Below are positions 1 to 7,497 of a stretch of 15,113 nt of DNA, piece by piece. The stretch spans positions 1-15,113 of the forward strand of contig CBFIIQ010000055.1 in the NCBI GenBank assembly GCA_965662685.1. Direction: 5' to 3'. This DNA comes from Eutrophocola sp965662685. GTDB taxonomy: Bacteria; Pseudomonadota; Gammaproteobacteria; Pseudomonadales; Pseudohongiellaceae. A program made the position numbers and the translations under genes. Positions within the stretch are counted from its first letter, which is position 1. The number at the start of each line of letters is the position of its first letter. A model generated the notes under the pieces. It had not been told where the DNA came from, ran no database searches, and was given only the letters and a program-made list of their open reading frames with translations.

Positions 1-751
1 AAAGGGCTGCCTTGCGGGGTTTGAACAGTCGCGTCAGTTTGCGCTTGATAAAGGCAAAGCTATGGTTTTGCCAGTAGCCGCGATCGTAATTACTGCCCAG
101 CACATAGATATTATATTCCTTGAACAAAAACTGCAGTTCGTCTGAACCATTCAGGCGTTCTATGGTAAGCGGATCATTCCATTCCATGGTAATAATGGGT
201 TTGTGCTGTTGCAGGGTCTGTTTCAATCCGCGCAGTACAAAGACTTCATGGGCTTCAACATCGATCTTTACCAGGTCCAGCTTTTTGATACCGGTTTCCA
301 AAAAAACCTGGTCGCCGATTTTTTTGCTGACCGTTACCGCCTCGACATTGTCGTCACGCTTGTCAAAACTGGAAGCGCCCACGTTGCCTGCTTTAACCAT
401 ATAGATGGTTGCCTCTTCTTCCTGATCAGAAAGGGCAAAGGGAAAGGTCTGAACATTGGTGAGCTGGTTTGCTTTTACATTGCTATCGAGCAAAGCGTAA
501 ACGGAAGGCAGGGGCTCAAAGGCCAGTACCTTGTTGGCTACTGTAGAAAAGGCCAGCGCATGATTGCCAATATTTGCACCAATGTCCATGACTACCGGTG
601 TTGTTATTTTTTTCAGCAATTCCAGTAACAGACCCAGATTTTCCTTTTCATATAGACCGTTACGGGCAATCTTGTCACCCACATGATCATTGGTGAAGGC
701 GGTAATCTGGTGGCCCAGGGAGGTAGTTAACTGTTGGGTTTGCTTGGGCAT
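1..751 (-). CDS. FkbM family SAM-dependent methyltransferase (3' end beyond left edge)
   Basis: An open frame reads leftward from ATG at 751 to the window edge without a stop (250 codons seen). The protein shows the FkbM methyltransferase pattern: SAM-binding motif DIGANIG at residues 56-62, the acidic/aromatic FEP at 78-80 after the second strand, and KIDVEAHE at 162-169, followed by a strand with MEWND near 189-193. FkbM proteins O-methylate sugars or other small hydroxylated substrates; the substrate cannot be read here. No signal peptide or membrane segment is seen, so it is probably cytoplasmic. No ATG, GTG or TTG lies in frame between 751 and the TGA that ends the GH84 gene 36 bases upstream, so the start is well fixed, although the Shine-Dalgarno is weak. 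The close spacing suggests co-transcription with the GH84 gene. The last visible residues are basic (RKLTRLFKPRK), so the C-terminus is near but not included. The family is confident, the role unknown. Confidence 0.88.
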   Translation of the reverse strand, partial: MPKQTQQLTTSLGHQITAFTNDHVGDKIARNGLYEKENLGLLLELLKKITTPVVMDIGANIGNHALAFSTVANKVLAFEPLPSVYALLDSNVKANQLTNVQTFPFALSDQEEEATIYMVKAGNVGASSFDKRDDNVEAVTVSKKIGDQVFLETGIKKLDLVKIDVEAHEVFVLRGLKQTLQQHKPIITMEWNDPLTIERLNGSDELQFLFKEYNIYVLGSNYDRGYWQNHSFAFIKRKLTRLFKPRKAAL

Positions 752-787
752 GGTATCAGGGGCGTCATCTATAACTGCAAGTATTAT

Positions 788-1861
788 TCAGGTTAGACAT
801 TGCGGATCAAAGGCATACTCACCATTTAACCAGTCCACCAATTCAATCACCATTGGGTGATCCTGAAAAGAAGAATAACGCTGCAAGAGGGCGCTTTTTT
901 TCTCCATACTGATGCCTTCCAGTCCGGTATCCTGGAACAGGGCGCTGTCCTCATACAACATTTCGCCCAGCTTTTTCGGACATAATACGGTGCAGGCTTC
1001 ATGCAGTATATCCTCCAGATTCACGTCCTCTCCCTGAAATATTTTTCCCAGAGAATATAAGGGTAATTGTGACAATCTGGGCTGATTCATAGGGTTTGCC
1101 AGCAAGCCCTGGGCGAGTGTTTTTAATTCTGTATTCCTGTGCTGAAAGGGACCGAGATGTAAATGCCCGGCAAGTTTGGCACTGTCATTCACCGGGTAGT
1201 TATCCCATAACAGGGGCTTGCGATGCAGCCTTTCGGCCACGTCCAGCAGGTGCTCTTCCGGGTACTCATTCGAAAAGACTTTGGGGCCGGTCCAGAAAAT
1301 GTCCAGGCGAGAGTCAAGCTGGCTACCCAATTCATTCAGATAGCCCTCCGGCATGACGCCGAAGTGGGTAGTCAGTACCGGATCGTCAGAGTAGTAAGTG
1401 GGGCAGAATATATAATGTCGGGCATTACTTTGGCGCGTTACTTGATCCATGATGCGTAACTGCTTTGGTGCCAGGTTATCAACGGCGCCATGCATGTCGT
1501 CAAACAAAATACATAGCGTATCCGGGTTTATGGCATTGATCTCGTCGAGTTTTCTTGCCAGCGCATCCTGGCCTGCGTGTGAAAAATCCAGATACAGTTC
1601 AAAGGGACTCAAACCAATGACGAACTCTACACCGGCATCCTTATAATGGTTGGACAGGCGGATGAGGGAATCAAGATGATCGGCAGGACAAGGCTGCATC
1701 CACTGCTTACGAAAATATTGATCGTTTTTAGGGGCATAAAGATAAGTGGTAAAGCTATTACCACTGAGAAACTGCGCATACTGGGTACGTGCTTCCCAGG
1801 ACCAGCTTTTGCCAAAAAAACCTTCGACTACTCCCAACCTGAAGGGCTTCACTTCTACCAT
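788..1861 (-). CDS. GH84 family beta-N-acetylglucosaminidase (O-GlcNAcase-like), catalytic domain only
   Basis: This 357-residue protein matches the catalytic TIM barrel of glycoside hydrolase family 84, which removes terminal beta-linked GlcNAc by substrate-assisted catalysis. Visible motifs are GVVEGFFG at 10-17, YAPKND at 42-47 (sugar-binding lysine K45), the adjacent catalytic aspartates D121-D122 in LFDDMHG, CPTYYS near 153-158, WTGPKV at 190-195, and WDNYPVND at 219-226. The spacing W219/N221/D226 equals that of W278/N280/D285 in human O-GlcNAcase. There is no signal peptide, transmembrane segment or appended binding module, whereas several well-known bacterial GH84 enzymes are exported and multidomain, so a cytoplasmic enzyme is inferred. 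The C-terminal ~110 residues look helical. The ATG at 1861 lies 15 bases after the stop of the upstream membrane-protein gene, so the two are probably co-transcribed. Natural substrate unknown: peptidoglycan or chitin sugar, or a GlcNAc-modified protein, are possible. Confidence 0.9.
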   Translation of the reverse strand: MVEVKPFRLGVVEGFFGKSWSWEARTQYAQFLSGNSFTTYLYAPKNDQYFRKQWMQPCPADHLDSLIRLSNHYKDAGVEFVIGLSPFELYLDFSHAGQDALARKLDEINAINPDTLCILFDDMHGAVDNLAPKQLRIMDQVTRQSNARHYIFCPTYYSDDPVLTTHFGVMPEGYLNELGSQLDSRLDIFWTGPKVFSNEYPEEHLLDVAERLHRKPLLWDNYPVNDSAKLAGHLHLGPFQHRNTELKTLAQGLLANPMNQPRLSQLPLYSLGKIFQGEDVNLEDILHEACTVLCPKKLGEMLYEDSALFQDTGLEGISMEKKSALLQRYSSFQDHPMVIELVDWLNGEYAFDPQCLT

Positions 1862-1876
1862 GGGCTACCGGAATTG

Positions 1877-2344
1877 TTAGATATCGCTATTATCAGGTTG
1901 ATTGTCGTCATTGTTGGCTTTGGCCAGGCGCCAATGGATCAGAAAGAGAATAGATGATACCAGAATTATGATGGCTTGACGGAGCAGAGAGATGCCGGCC
2001 CGTTGCTGATGGAAATCGTACTCTGACTGGAGACGCTCCAGCCTGAGAGCGGTAATTTCCGCCTCGCTCATGTTGGCAAAAGGGCTTTCCAGAGACTGGC
2101 CCTGAACTAAACCTTCGCCAGGAATCATGCCCGGCACCGGTACTCGGGATAAGTAGGCGCCGGGTGATTGGGTAAAGGCAGTATTCGAACTCAGTTGCTG
2201 GACTCGATAAGGGTCAATGGTCAGTTGCGGTGCCGCCAGAATGACCAGGTTATATAAAGCAAATCCGGTGGTAATGGCAATGCAGATTACACTGACAAAA
2301 CACACCGCGAGGGCATAAAACCTGATACTGGCCAAGCGTTTCAT
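1877..2344 (-). CDS. Small two-helix membrane protein of unknown function
   Basis: This 155-residue protein has a basic N-terminus (MKRLASIR) and a hydrophobic helix at about residues 9-37. A roughly 80-residue hydrophilic, Pro/Gly-containing middle follows, then a second hydrophobic helix at about 118-137 and an acidic, Asn/Asp-rich tail. The likely topology puts both ends in the cytoplasm and the middle region in the periplasm. I do not recognise the family. Residues 92-118 (starting MSEAEITALRLERLQSEYD) look like an amphipathic helix leading into the second membrane segment. The ATG at 2344 is preceded by GAGG, but at a long spacing of about 13 bases. It lies 53 bases downstream of the aminotransferase stop and 15 bases upstream of the GH84 start, so it is likely expressed with them. 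Confidence 0.7.
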   Translation of the reverse strand: MKRLASIRFYALAVCFVSVICIAITTGFALYNLVILAAPQLTIDPYRVQQLSSNTAFTQSPGAYLSRVPVPGMIPGEGLVQGQSLESPFANMSEAEITALRLERLQSEYDFHQQRAGISLLRQAIIILVSSILFLIHWRLAKANNDDNQPDNSDI

Positions 2345-2397
2345 AGATATTCTAAAACCTCGGTTTTTGAATGGGTTTTGACCGCTTACTTAATAAA

Positions 2398-3570
2398 TCA
2401 GACCCGATTTGTCATACAGTCTTTCACTCTGGCCAGGGCATCCTTGATGTTTTCAGTGCTGCTGGCATAAGAGAAGCGGATATAGCCTTCGCCCATATGG
2501 CCGAAGCTGGTCCCCGATACTGTAGCAACGCCGACTTCTTCCAGCAGCAACTCTTCCAGCGCCTTGGATTTCATACCAGTGCCGCTGATATTGGGGAAGG
2601 CATAGAAGGCACCTTTGGGAACAATGCAGGAAAACCCGGGTACATCATTGAGCAAATCAACGATCAGTTTGCGCCGTTCATCAAAAGTATCAAGCATCAT
2701 ATCTACTGCATCCTGAGGGCCGGTAAAGGCTTCCAGTCCTGCCATCTGAATCGGCGCAGAAGGGCAGGAGGTACAGTTGATCTGCATACGCTCGGCATGA
2801 TCAATAAGGTCCTTTGGCCAGACGCCATAGCCCAGACGCCAGCCGGTCATGGAATAGGTTTTACTCCAGCCGTCCAGCAAAATAGTGCGATCACGAATGG
2901 ATTCATATTCCAGAAAGCTGACATGTTCCAGGCCATCATAGAGCAGGCGTGAATAGATTTCATCGGACAACAGTGTCACGTTGGGAAATTTTTCCAGGCC
3001 TTTAACAAAACGTTCAATAACGTCACGCTCCAGAACGCCGCCAGTAGGGTTGGCAGGCGTATTGATGATAATCAGACGGGTATTATCATTGATCTGGGCA
3101 AGCACGCGGTCGGGGTCAAAGGCAAAGCCGTTTTCTTCTTCCAGCTCAATAGGAACAGCCTTGGCGCCGGAATAATTAATCATGGACTCATAGATGGGGA
3201 AGCCCGGATTTGGATACATGATCTCTGCACCTGGTTCACCGAACATCATGATGGCAAAAAACATTGTGGGTTTACCGCCAGGGACCACCATGACATTTTC
3301 CGGATCAACGCTAACCCCGCGATACTTCTGAATATCGTTGGCAACAGCTTCCCTGAGCTGTGGCAAGCCCTTTGCAGGGGTATAAAAATGAAAGCCATCA
3401 TCCATCGCCTTTTTTCCGGCTTCGACAATATTGTCCGGAGTACGAAAGTCAGGTGCGCCAATGCCAAGGTTGATAATGTCACGGCCTGCGGCCTCCATGG
3501 CTTTGGCTTTCGCCAGAATCTTGAAGGCGGATTCGGTCCCAAGACGGGACATGCTTGCTGCTAGTTGCAT
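2398..3570 (-). CDS. PLP-dependent aminotransferase, aspartate aminotransferase fold type I
   Basis: Class I/II aminotransferase of 390 residues, a typical length. It transfers an amino group between an amino acid and a 2-oxo acid using pyridoxal phosphate; the exact substrate cannot be read from sequence. Motifs are INLGIGAPDF near 33-42, the cofactor-contacting NPTGG beginning at N174, the SDEIYS block at 202-207 (D203, Y206), and the Schiff-base lysine K237 in SKTYSMTGWRLGY at 236-248. A carboxylate-binding arginine is likely in GYIRFSYAS near the C-terminus. The segment before the glycine-rich turn reads GGKPTMFF. The open frame extends 18 bases further to a TTG at 3588, but the ATG at 3570 has AGGA four bases ahead (GAGGAAACTATG), so I use it. 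No signal peptide: cytoplasmic. It follows the serine hydrolase gene by 30 bases and probably shares its transcript. Confidence 0.93.
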   Translation of the reverse strand: MQLAASMSRLGTESAFKILAKAKAMEAAGRDIINLGIGAPDFRTPDNIVEAGKKAMDDGFHFYTPAKGLPQLREAVANDIQKYRGVSVDPENVMVVPGGKPTMFFAIMMFGEPGAEIMYPNPGFPIYESMINYSGAKAVPIELEEENGFAFDPDRVLAQINDNTRLIIINTPANPTGGVLERDVIERFVKGLEKFPNVTLLSDEIYSRLLYDGLEHVSFLEYESIRDRTILLDGWSKTYSMTGWRLGYGVWPKDLIDHAERMQINCTSCPSAPIQMAGLEAFTGPQDAVDMMLDTFDERRKLIVDLLNDVPGFSCIVPKGAFYAFPNISGTGMKSKALEELLLEEVGVATVSGTSFGHMGEGYIRFSYASSTENIKDALARVKDCMTNRV

Positions 3571-3600
3571 AGTTTCCTCATGTATCAATAAAGTGAATTA

Positions 3601-4893
3601 TTATTCTGTTATAGCGGAGTAGAGTCCGGCGCGGAGTTTTTGAAAATCATCGAGGCCGGAATTGGGTGATAGTATCTGGGTCAGGTAGACCACCACCAGG
3701 TTTTCAACCGGATCCACCCAGTAAGTGCTGTGGTAGGCGCCGCCCCAGCCATATTCGCCAACGGAGCCCATAGTGCCACGTGCACCTAAATCTTTCAAAA
3801 CGGAAAAGCCAAGACCAAATCCGGTACCGGTATTAAAGGGGATCTGCCGCAGGTGATCTGTGGTCATCAGTTCAATCGTTTTAGGCCCTAGAATTCTGGT
3901 GCCATTGAGTATGCCACCATTAAGTGTCATTTGCAGGAAGCGGGCATAATCGTTGGCGGTAGATGTGAGACCGGCGCCGCCAGAGAAGGTAGCTTTTGGT
4001 CCGCTCAGATATTCACCCTGACCCTGCATGCTGCCAACAGGCGGGGCAGCTTCAATGCCACCGCCAGCCTTGCCACGATAAACTTTGCTTAAACGACTGG
4101 CCAGTTCCTGTGGTGGGAAAAAGTTTGTGTCATGCATTCCCAAAGGAGTAAAGATTTCTTCGTCAAGGAAGACGTCCAGTGGTTTTCCGGAAGCCACTTC
4201 AATCACGGCGCCGAGAATGTCGATATTGTAGCCGTATATCCATTCCTGCCCGGGTTGTGCGCGCTGGGGTAGGGACGCCATCGTTCTGACAATGGCCTGG
4301 ATGCCCTCGGGATGGCTGGCCAGATACCAGCCAGCGATGCCGGCCTGATCCCATGCCGGGGTAACCGGGCTTGAGCCACCAAAACCGCCATAACCAATGC
4401 CGGAGGTATGGGTCAGCAGATCGCGCAGGTTAATCGGGCGTACCAGCGGGACCAGATCTACACCACCACTGTCATTGGCCGCCCCTACTTGGGCATTGGC
4501 CCATTCCGGAAAGTACTTGCTCAACGGATCGGCAATATTTAATACGCCGCGTTCATGGAGAATCATGATGGCGGTGCTGACGATTGCCTTGGTCTGGGAA
4601 GCGATACGGAAAAGACTGTTTTCCTGCATGGGGATAGCAGCTTCACGGTCCTGCATGCCTTTGGCAGAGGAATACGCTATGCGACCGTTGCGTAATACCA
4701 GGGTAACGCTGCCGGCAATTTGCTCATTGTCTATATAGCTTTGCAGTGTGCTATCAAGTTGTTCCAGGCGATCTCTGTCAAAGCCCAGTCGGTCCGGGCG
4801 GGTGCGGGACAATTCCTGTGCCTGTAAGGCGACGGTGCTAAAAAAAAGAAAGGTAAGAAGAATAACCTGGCGTTTTAGTTGAATCGCTTTCAT
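3601..4893 (-). CDS. Exported serine hydrolase, class C beta-lactamase / esterase fold (PF00144-type)
   Basis: A 430-residue protein with an N-terminal Sec signal (basic MKAIQLKRQ, hydrophobic stretch 9-22, probable cleavage after about residue 25). The mature part has the beta-lactamase-class-C/penicillin-binding-protein fold: nucleophile motif SQTK with S99 and K102, the tyrosine-region block WIYGYN at 218-223 followed by DILGAVIEVASG, and a third box around GWGGAYHSTYWVDP at 382-395. Family members include esterases, D-aminopeptidases and beta-lactamases; the extended loops and the third box resemble the esterase-type subgroup more than true AmpC, but specificity is not determined. It acts in the periplasm or outside the cell. 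The ATG at 4893 has a good Shine-Dalgarno (GGGGA, 6-base spacing). It appears to be the first gene of the leftward run. Confidence 0.93.
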   Translation of the reverse strand: MKAIQLKRQVILLTFLFFSTVALQAQELSRTRPDRLGFDRDRLEQLDSTLQSYIDNEQIAGSVTLVLRNGRIAYSSAKGMQDREAAIPMQENSLFRIASQTKAIVSTAIMILHERGVLNIADPLSKYFPEWANAQVGAANDSGGVDLVPLVRPINLRDLLTHTSGIGYGGFGGSSPVTPAWDQAGIAGWYLASHPEGIQAIVRTMASLPQRAQPGQEWIYGYNIDILGAVIEVASGKPLDVFLDEEIFTPLGMHDTNFFPPQELASRLSKVYRGKAGGGIEAAPPVGSMQGQGEYLSGPKATFSGGAGLTSTANDYARFLQMTLNGGILNGTRILGPKTIELMTTDHLRQIPFNTGTGFGLGFSVLKDLGARGTMGSVGEYGWGGAYHSTYWVDPVENLVVVYLTQILSPNSGLDDFQKLRAGLYSAITE

Positions 4894-4965
4894 GTGTTTC
4901 CCCGCTTATTATTATTTAGAACTGGTATAGGATAATGTGAGTAATAACCAGACTTAATAGGATTA

Positions 4966-4995
4966 GCAGTATACTGCCATCGCAAGCAGGGACAA
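4966..4995 (-). promoter_or_regulatory. Candidate promoter with a 12-bp palindrome over the -10, upstream of the serine hydrolase
   Basis: On the minus strand, TTGTCC (plus positions 4990-4995) is followed after 16 bases by TATACT (4968-4973), a fair sigma-70 pair about 75 bases ahead of the hydrolase start. The -10 lies in the perfect palindrome GCAGTATACTGC at 4966-4977, where a dimeric repressor could bind. Seen: the sequences and spacing. Inferred: promoter activity and repression. Confidence 0.38.
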
Positions 4996-5094
4996 AGCCG
5001 TCTCAGCGGTCAATTCACTTATAGTCGATAAATATTTTCTGCAAAGTTCAGTTGCAAGAGACGGGTAAGCCAGGCACTAGCAGGCGCCGGTAAC

Positions 5095-5583
5095 TCAGGG
5101 GCGATAAAAGGTAATCAGGCGACCAGCACTGATAATGACAATCCAGCAGGTCAGTGATACCCCTGCCATTATTCTGACCTTGAGGGGCATTGAATCATCA
5201 GGACCAAGCAGTTTGGTTTTTTGAAACGCGTTGGAATAAAAAAATAGTACGTTAATGCCGGCAACCAGCATAAAAAGCATCTTGACTCGAAATGCATCAT
5301 TGAAAATATACTGATCAGCATCCCCTATCACAAACATAGAGCCTGTCGCCAGATTTACCAGATAGCCTCCTATGCCAAAAGGGACCAGTTTGTGCAGGGC
5401 TGCTACCGGGATGCCCTTTGCCATACCAAGCATGCGCAGATCGACGAGGCCAACAGAACCAACCAAAAGACACAATCCCATGAAATGCAGTGATTCACAC
5501 AGAGGCCATGCCCATTGCCCCTGTGAGATAAAGGCATGGGAAAGCCAGGTGCTTTGTAGCCAGTCACTTATTGCTTCAAGCAT
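5095..5583 (-). CDS. Four-helix membrane protein, DUF6644-like (second of a tandem pair)
   Basis: This 162-residue protein has four predicted membrane helices, at about residues 25-48, 65-88, 98-118 and 132-156. It is a clear but divergent paralog of the protein encoded just upstream. Shared positions include H33 in helix 1 (SLHFMG), the following LVG, RMLG before a P-containing loop, N and G in helix 2, the IG..Y..N..F..K connection into helix 3, and the ending SAGRL. The conserved helix-1 histidine in a four-helix bundle could bind haem or metal, but that is inference. I tentatively match it to the DUF6644 group, from memory. ATG at 5583 has an excellent Shine-Dalgarno (AAGGAG, 7-base spacing). 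It follows its paralog's stop by 37 bases, so one transcript is likely. Confidence 0.78.
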   Translation of the reverse strand: MLEAISDWLQSTWLSHAFISQGQWAWPLCESLHFMGLCLLVGSVGLVDLRMLGMAKGIPVAALHKLVPFGIGGYLVNLATGSMFVIGDADQYIFNDAFRVKMLFMLVAGINVLFFYSNAFQKTKLLGPDDSMPLKVRIMAGVSLTCWIVIISAGRLITFYRP

Positions 5584-5620
5584 TTCCAGGCTCCTTTTTG
5601 TTGGCGGAAAAAATGCCCAT

Positions 5621-6121
5621 TCAAATACTCATCATGTGATTGTAGGTATAGGCCAACAGGCGACCGGCAATAATGGCACTGGCCCATAACAGGGTAGAAG
5701 TAATAGCCATAGTGCGAATTTTTTGCGGTAACACACCATAATCATTAGAGCTGTCCGTCAGTATGCTATTACTGAACCAGCGCAGATTCCAAAGCGCCAG
5801 CGCTATGCAAAGAAGCTTGATATAAAATACGGGGTTGGTCAGCGCTTTGGTAGGATAGCCGATAAGCAGCAATACTCCGGATACTACATTGATGAACAGG
5901 GCCAGCATGGCTACCGGTATAAACTGACGTAATTTGCCAAGTGGTACCTGCGGTGCCAGTCCCAGTACCCGACCATTGATGGCAAGGGCGACTCCGACAA
6001 GAAAACCCATGCCAAGGGCATGAAAAACAATAATTACGGGGAAGGCCATATGCCAGCCAGACTCTCCCCGTACCCACAGGCTCAGAGGACTGCTTTCAAT
6101 CCAGATAAAAAGCGCTTCCAT
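5621..6121 (-). CDS. Four-helix membrane protein, DUF6644-like (first of a tandem pair)
   Basis: A 166-residue inner-membrane protein with four predicted helices and the same conserved positions as its neighbour: H34 in VFHALGMGFLVG, GRVLG, a helix-2 N and G, IGYPTKALTNPVFYIK leading into helix 3, and the ending IIAGRLL. The frame stays open to an ATG at 6190, but the ATG at 6121 has AGGA five to six bases ahead, and from there the N-terminus (MEALFIWIESS) aligns with the paralog (MLEAISDWLQS). The extra 23 residues upstream are polar and unmatched, so I reject them. Function unknown. Tandem retention of two diverged copies suggests a heterodimer or a two-subunit complex, which is inference. 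It is divergent from the lipoprotein gene at 6347, with about 225 bases between the two starts that must hold both promoters. Confidence 0.78.
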   Translation of the reverse strand: MEALFIWIESSPLSLWVRGESGWHMAFPVIIVFHALGMGFLVGVALAINGRVLGLAPQVPLGKLRQFIPVAMLALFINVVSGVLLLIGYPTKALTNPVFYIKLLCIALALWNLRWFSNSILTDSSNDYGVLPQKIRTMAITSTLLWASAIIAGRLLAYTYNHMMSI

Positions 6122-6346
6122 GTTTTTCCTGCTTGTTGTATCGCTTGAATGTGTTATCAAATTGGTTTTATTGAATTGCATCACAAGCATAGGCCGTTAC
6201 AGTGGGTGAAGGCAATTTATACGAGCGTCTGTTTTGTTTTTTTCGCGGCAGAATGGTTAAATAAGCGGCTTTTTTCGGCCTGAAACGGTTTTTGGCAGGA
6301 GTCTCGACGGGCTCTTGCATAATGGATATAAACAATGGGAATCACT

Positions 6347-7429
6347 ATGAAATTTAAACACTTATCCAGTGTTATATGTTGCGCTCTGGTTTTATTACTT
6401 TCTGCCTGTGGTGGCAGTGATAATGCAGGTTCCGGGACAACCCAGGCACCAAATGCAAGTGCTTCGGCAAGTGTTGCCCAGGAAGTGATCCCATGTCCTT
6501 CAGATCCGGGAATCTCTTATATCTGTGGCCTGATGAATGCGGAGGATCTGCTCAGCATTGGCGATACCGGCATGATTCTGACCTCCGGTATGACCAGTGA
6601 AGGCGTTAATGGTCACCTTTATATGGTTAATCCACTGGATAACAGCTGGGAAGAACTGGTGTCCGGTGCCAATTATTCCGCGGATCAGGATGACGCCATG
6701 TTCCCCAACTGTCCAGGTCCACTGGATGTTACCAACTTCTCTGCACATGGTCTGGCATTGAAAGAAACCGAGGCTAACCGTTTTGATTTATATATCACCA
6801 GTCACGGTGCACGTGAGGCCATTGAAGTATTTGACCTTGATCTGAGCGAAGGCGTTGCCGAACTGACCTGGAAAGGTTGCGTCACGCTTGATGAAACCAT
6901 TATGCATAACAGTGTGGCCATTCTGGCAGATGGCGGCTTTGTCACAACCGAGTTTGCTGATGAGTCAGGCTTTGAGCCAATATTTGCCGGTGAAATCAAT
7001 GGTGGCGTAAAGGAATGGCATCCCGGTGGAGAGGTCGTTGTGCTTGAAGGAAGTCGACTTTCCGGCCCCAATGGCATCGTGCTCAGTGATGATGAGCGTT
7101 ATATGTATGTGGCTGCTTTTGGTACCCGTGAAGTGGTGCGCTTTGATCGCAGTCAGACACCTCTTGGTAAAGAGACCATCACTCTGGATATTGTGCTGGA
7201 TAATATTCGCTGGGGTGAGCCTGGCAAGTTATTGACTGCCGGTGGTAATGCAGAAGGCGGCGGTTGGTCGGTAGTTGAAGTCGATACGTCTACCATGCAG
7301 GCGGTTCGTGTAGGGGGTATGGATGGTGAGGCTGCCATGCAAGGCGTCAGCTCTGCACTGCAGGTTAACGATGAAATCTGGGTCGGCACCTACAATGGTG
7401 ACAGAATCGGATATTTCACCAAGCAATAG
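6347..7429 (+). CDS. SMP-30/gluconolactonase-like beta-propeller lipoprotein
   Basis: A 360-residue protein beginning with a lipoprotein signal: MKFKH, a hydrophobic core, and lipobox LSAC with C21. Residues +2 and +3 after the cysteine are Gly-Gly, not Asp, which favours outer-membrane sorting. After a low-complexity Ser/Ala/Thr linker to about residue 45, the sequence is built of beta-propeller blades resembling SMP-30/gluconolactonase and paraoxonase-type hydrolases: SAHGLAL around 132-138, HNSVAIL at 187-193, and SGPNGIVLSDDERYMYVA at 239-256, the last being the best family hallmark. Such enzymes hydrolyse lactones or esters with a central calcium; substrate unknown. Cysteines near 50, 60, 122 and 178 could form disulfides. 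The frame opens at ATG 6335, but ATG 6347 has GGGA six bases ahead and gives the proper short signal. The DUF481 gene follows by 68 bases. Confidence 0.85.
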   Translation: MKFKHLSSVICCALVLLLSACGGSDNAGSGTTQAPNASASASVAQEVIPCPSDPGISYICGLMNAEDLLSIGDTGMILTSGMTSEGVNGHLYMVNPLDNSWEELVSGANYSADQDDAMFPNCPGPLDVTNFSAHGLALKETEANRFDLYITSHGAREAIEVFDLDLSEGVAELTWKGCVTLDETIMHNSVAILADGGFVTTEFADESGFEPIFAGEINGGVKEWHPGGEVVVLEGSRLSGPNGIVLSDDERYMYVAAFGTREVVRFDRSQTPLGKETITLDIVLDNIRWGEPGKLLTAGGNAEGGGWSVVEVDTSTMQAVRVGGMDGEAAMQGVSSALQVNDEIWVGTYNGDRIGYFTKQ

Positions 7430-7497
7430 TTTTTTTACTTTATTTGGCAATGAAAATTTCACTGCCCGATAGTCGATTTATAATTTTTGGAGAACAC

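Noticed and set aside
120..628. Two overlapping plus-strand open frames of 94 and 141 codons
   Set aside because: They are antisense to the FkbM methyltransferase, whose motifs are clear; their translations show no recognisable domain or ribosome binding site.
6304..6332. TCGACG with 17-base spacer and TATAAA as promoter of the lipoprotein gene
   Set aside because: The spacing is good, but the start would fall near 6339, overlapping the GGGA used for ATG 6347; I could not accept it without transcript data.
7479..7484. Perfect TATAAT as promoter of the DUF481 gene
   Set aside because: Transcription would start at about 7491, at or inside the Shine-Dalgarno (7489-7492), leaving too short a leader for the ATG at 7498.
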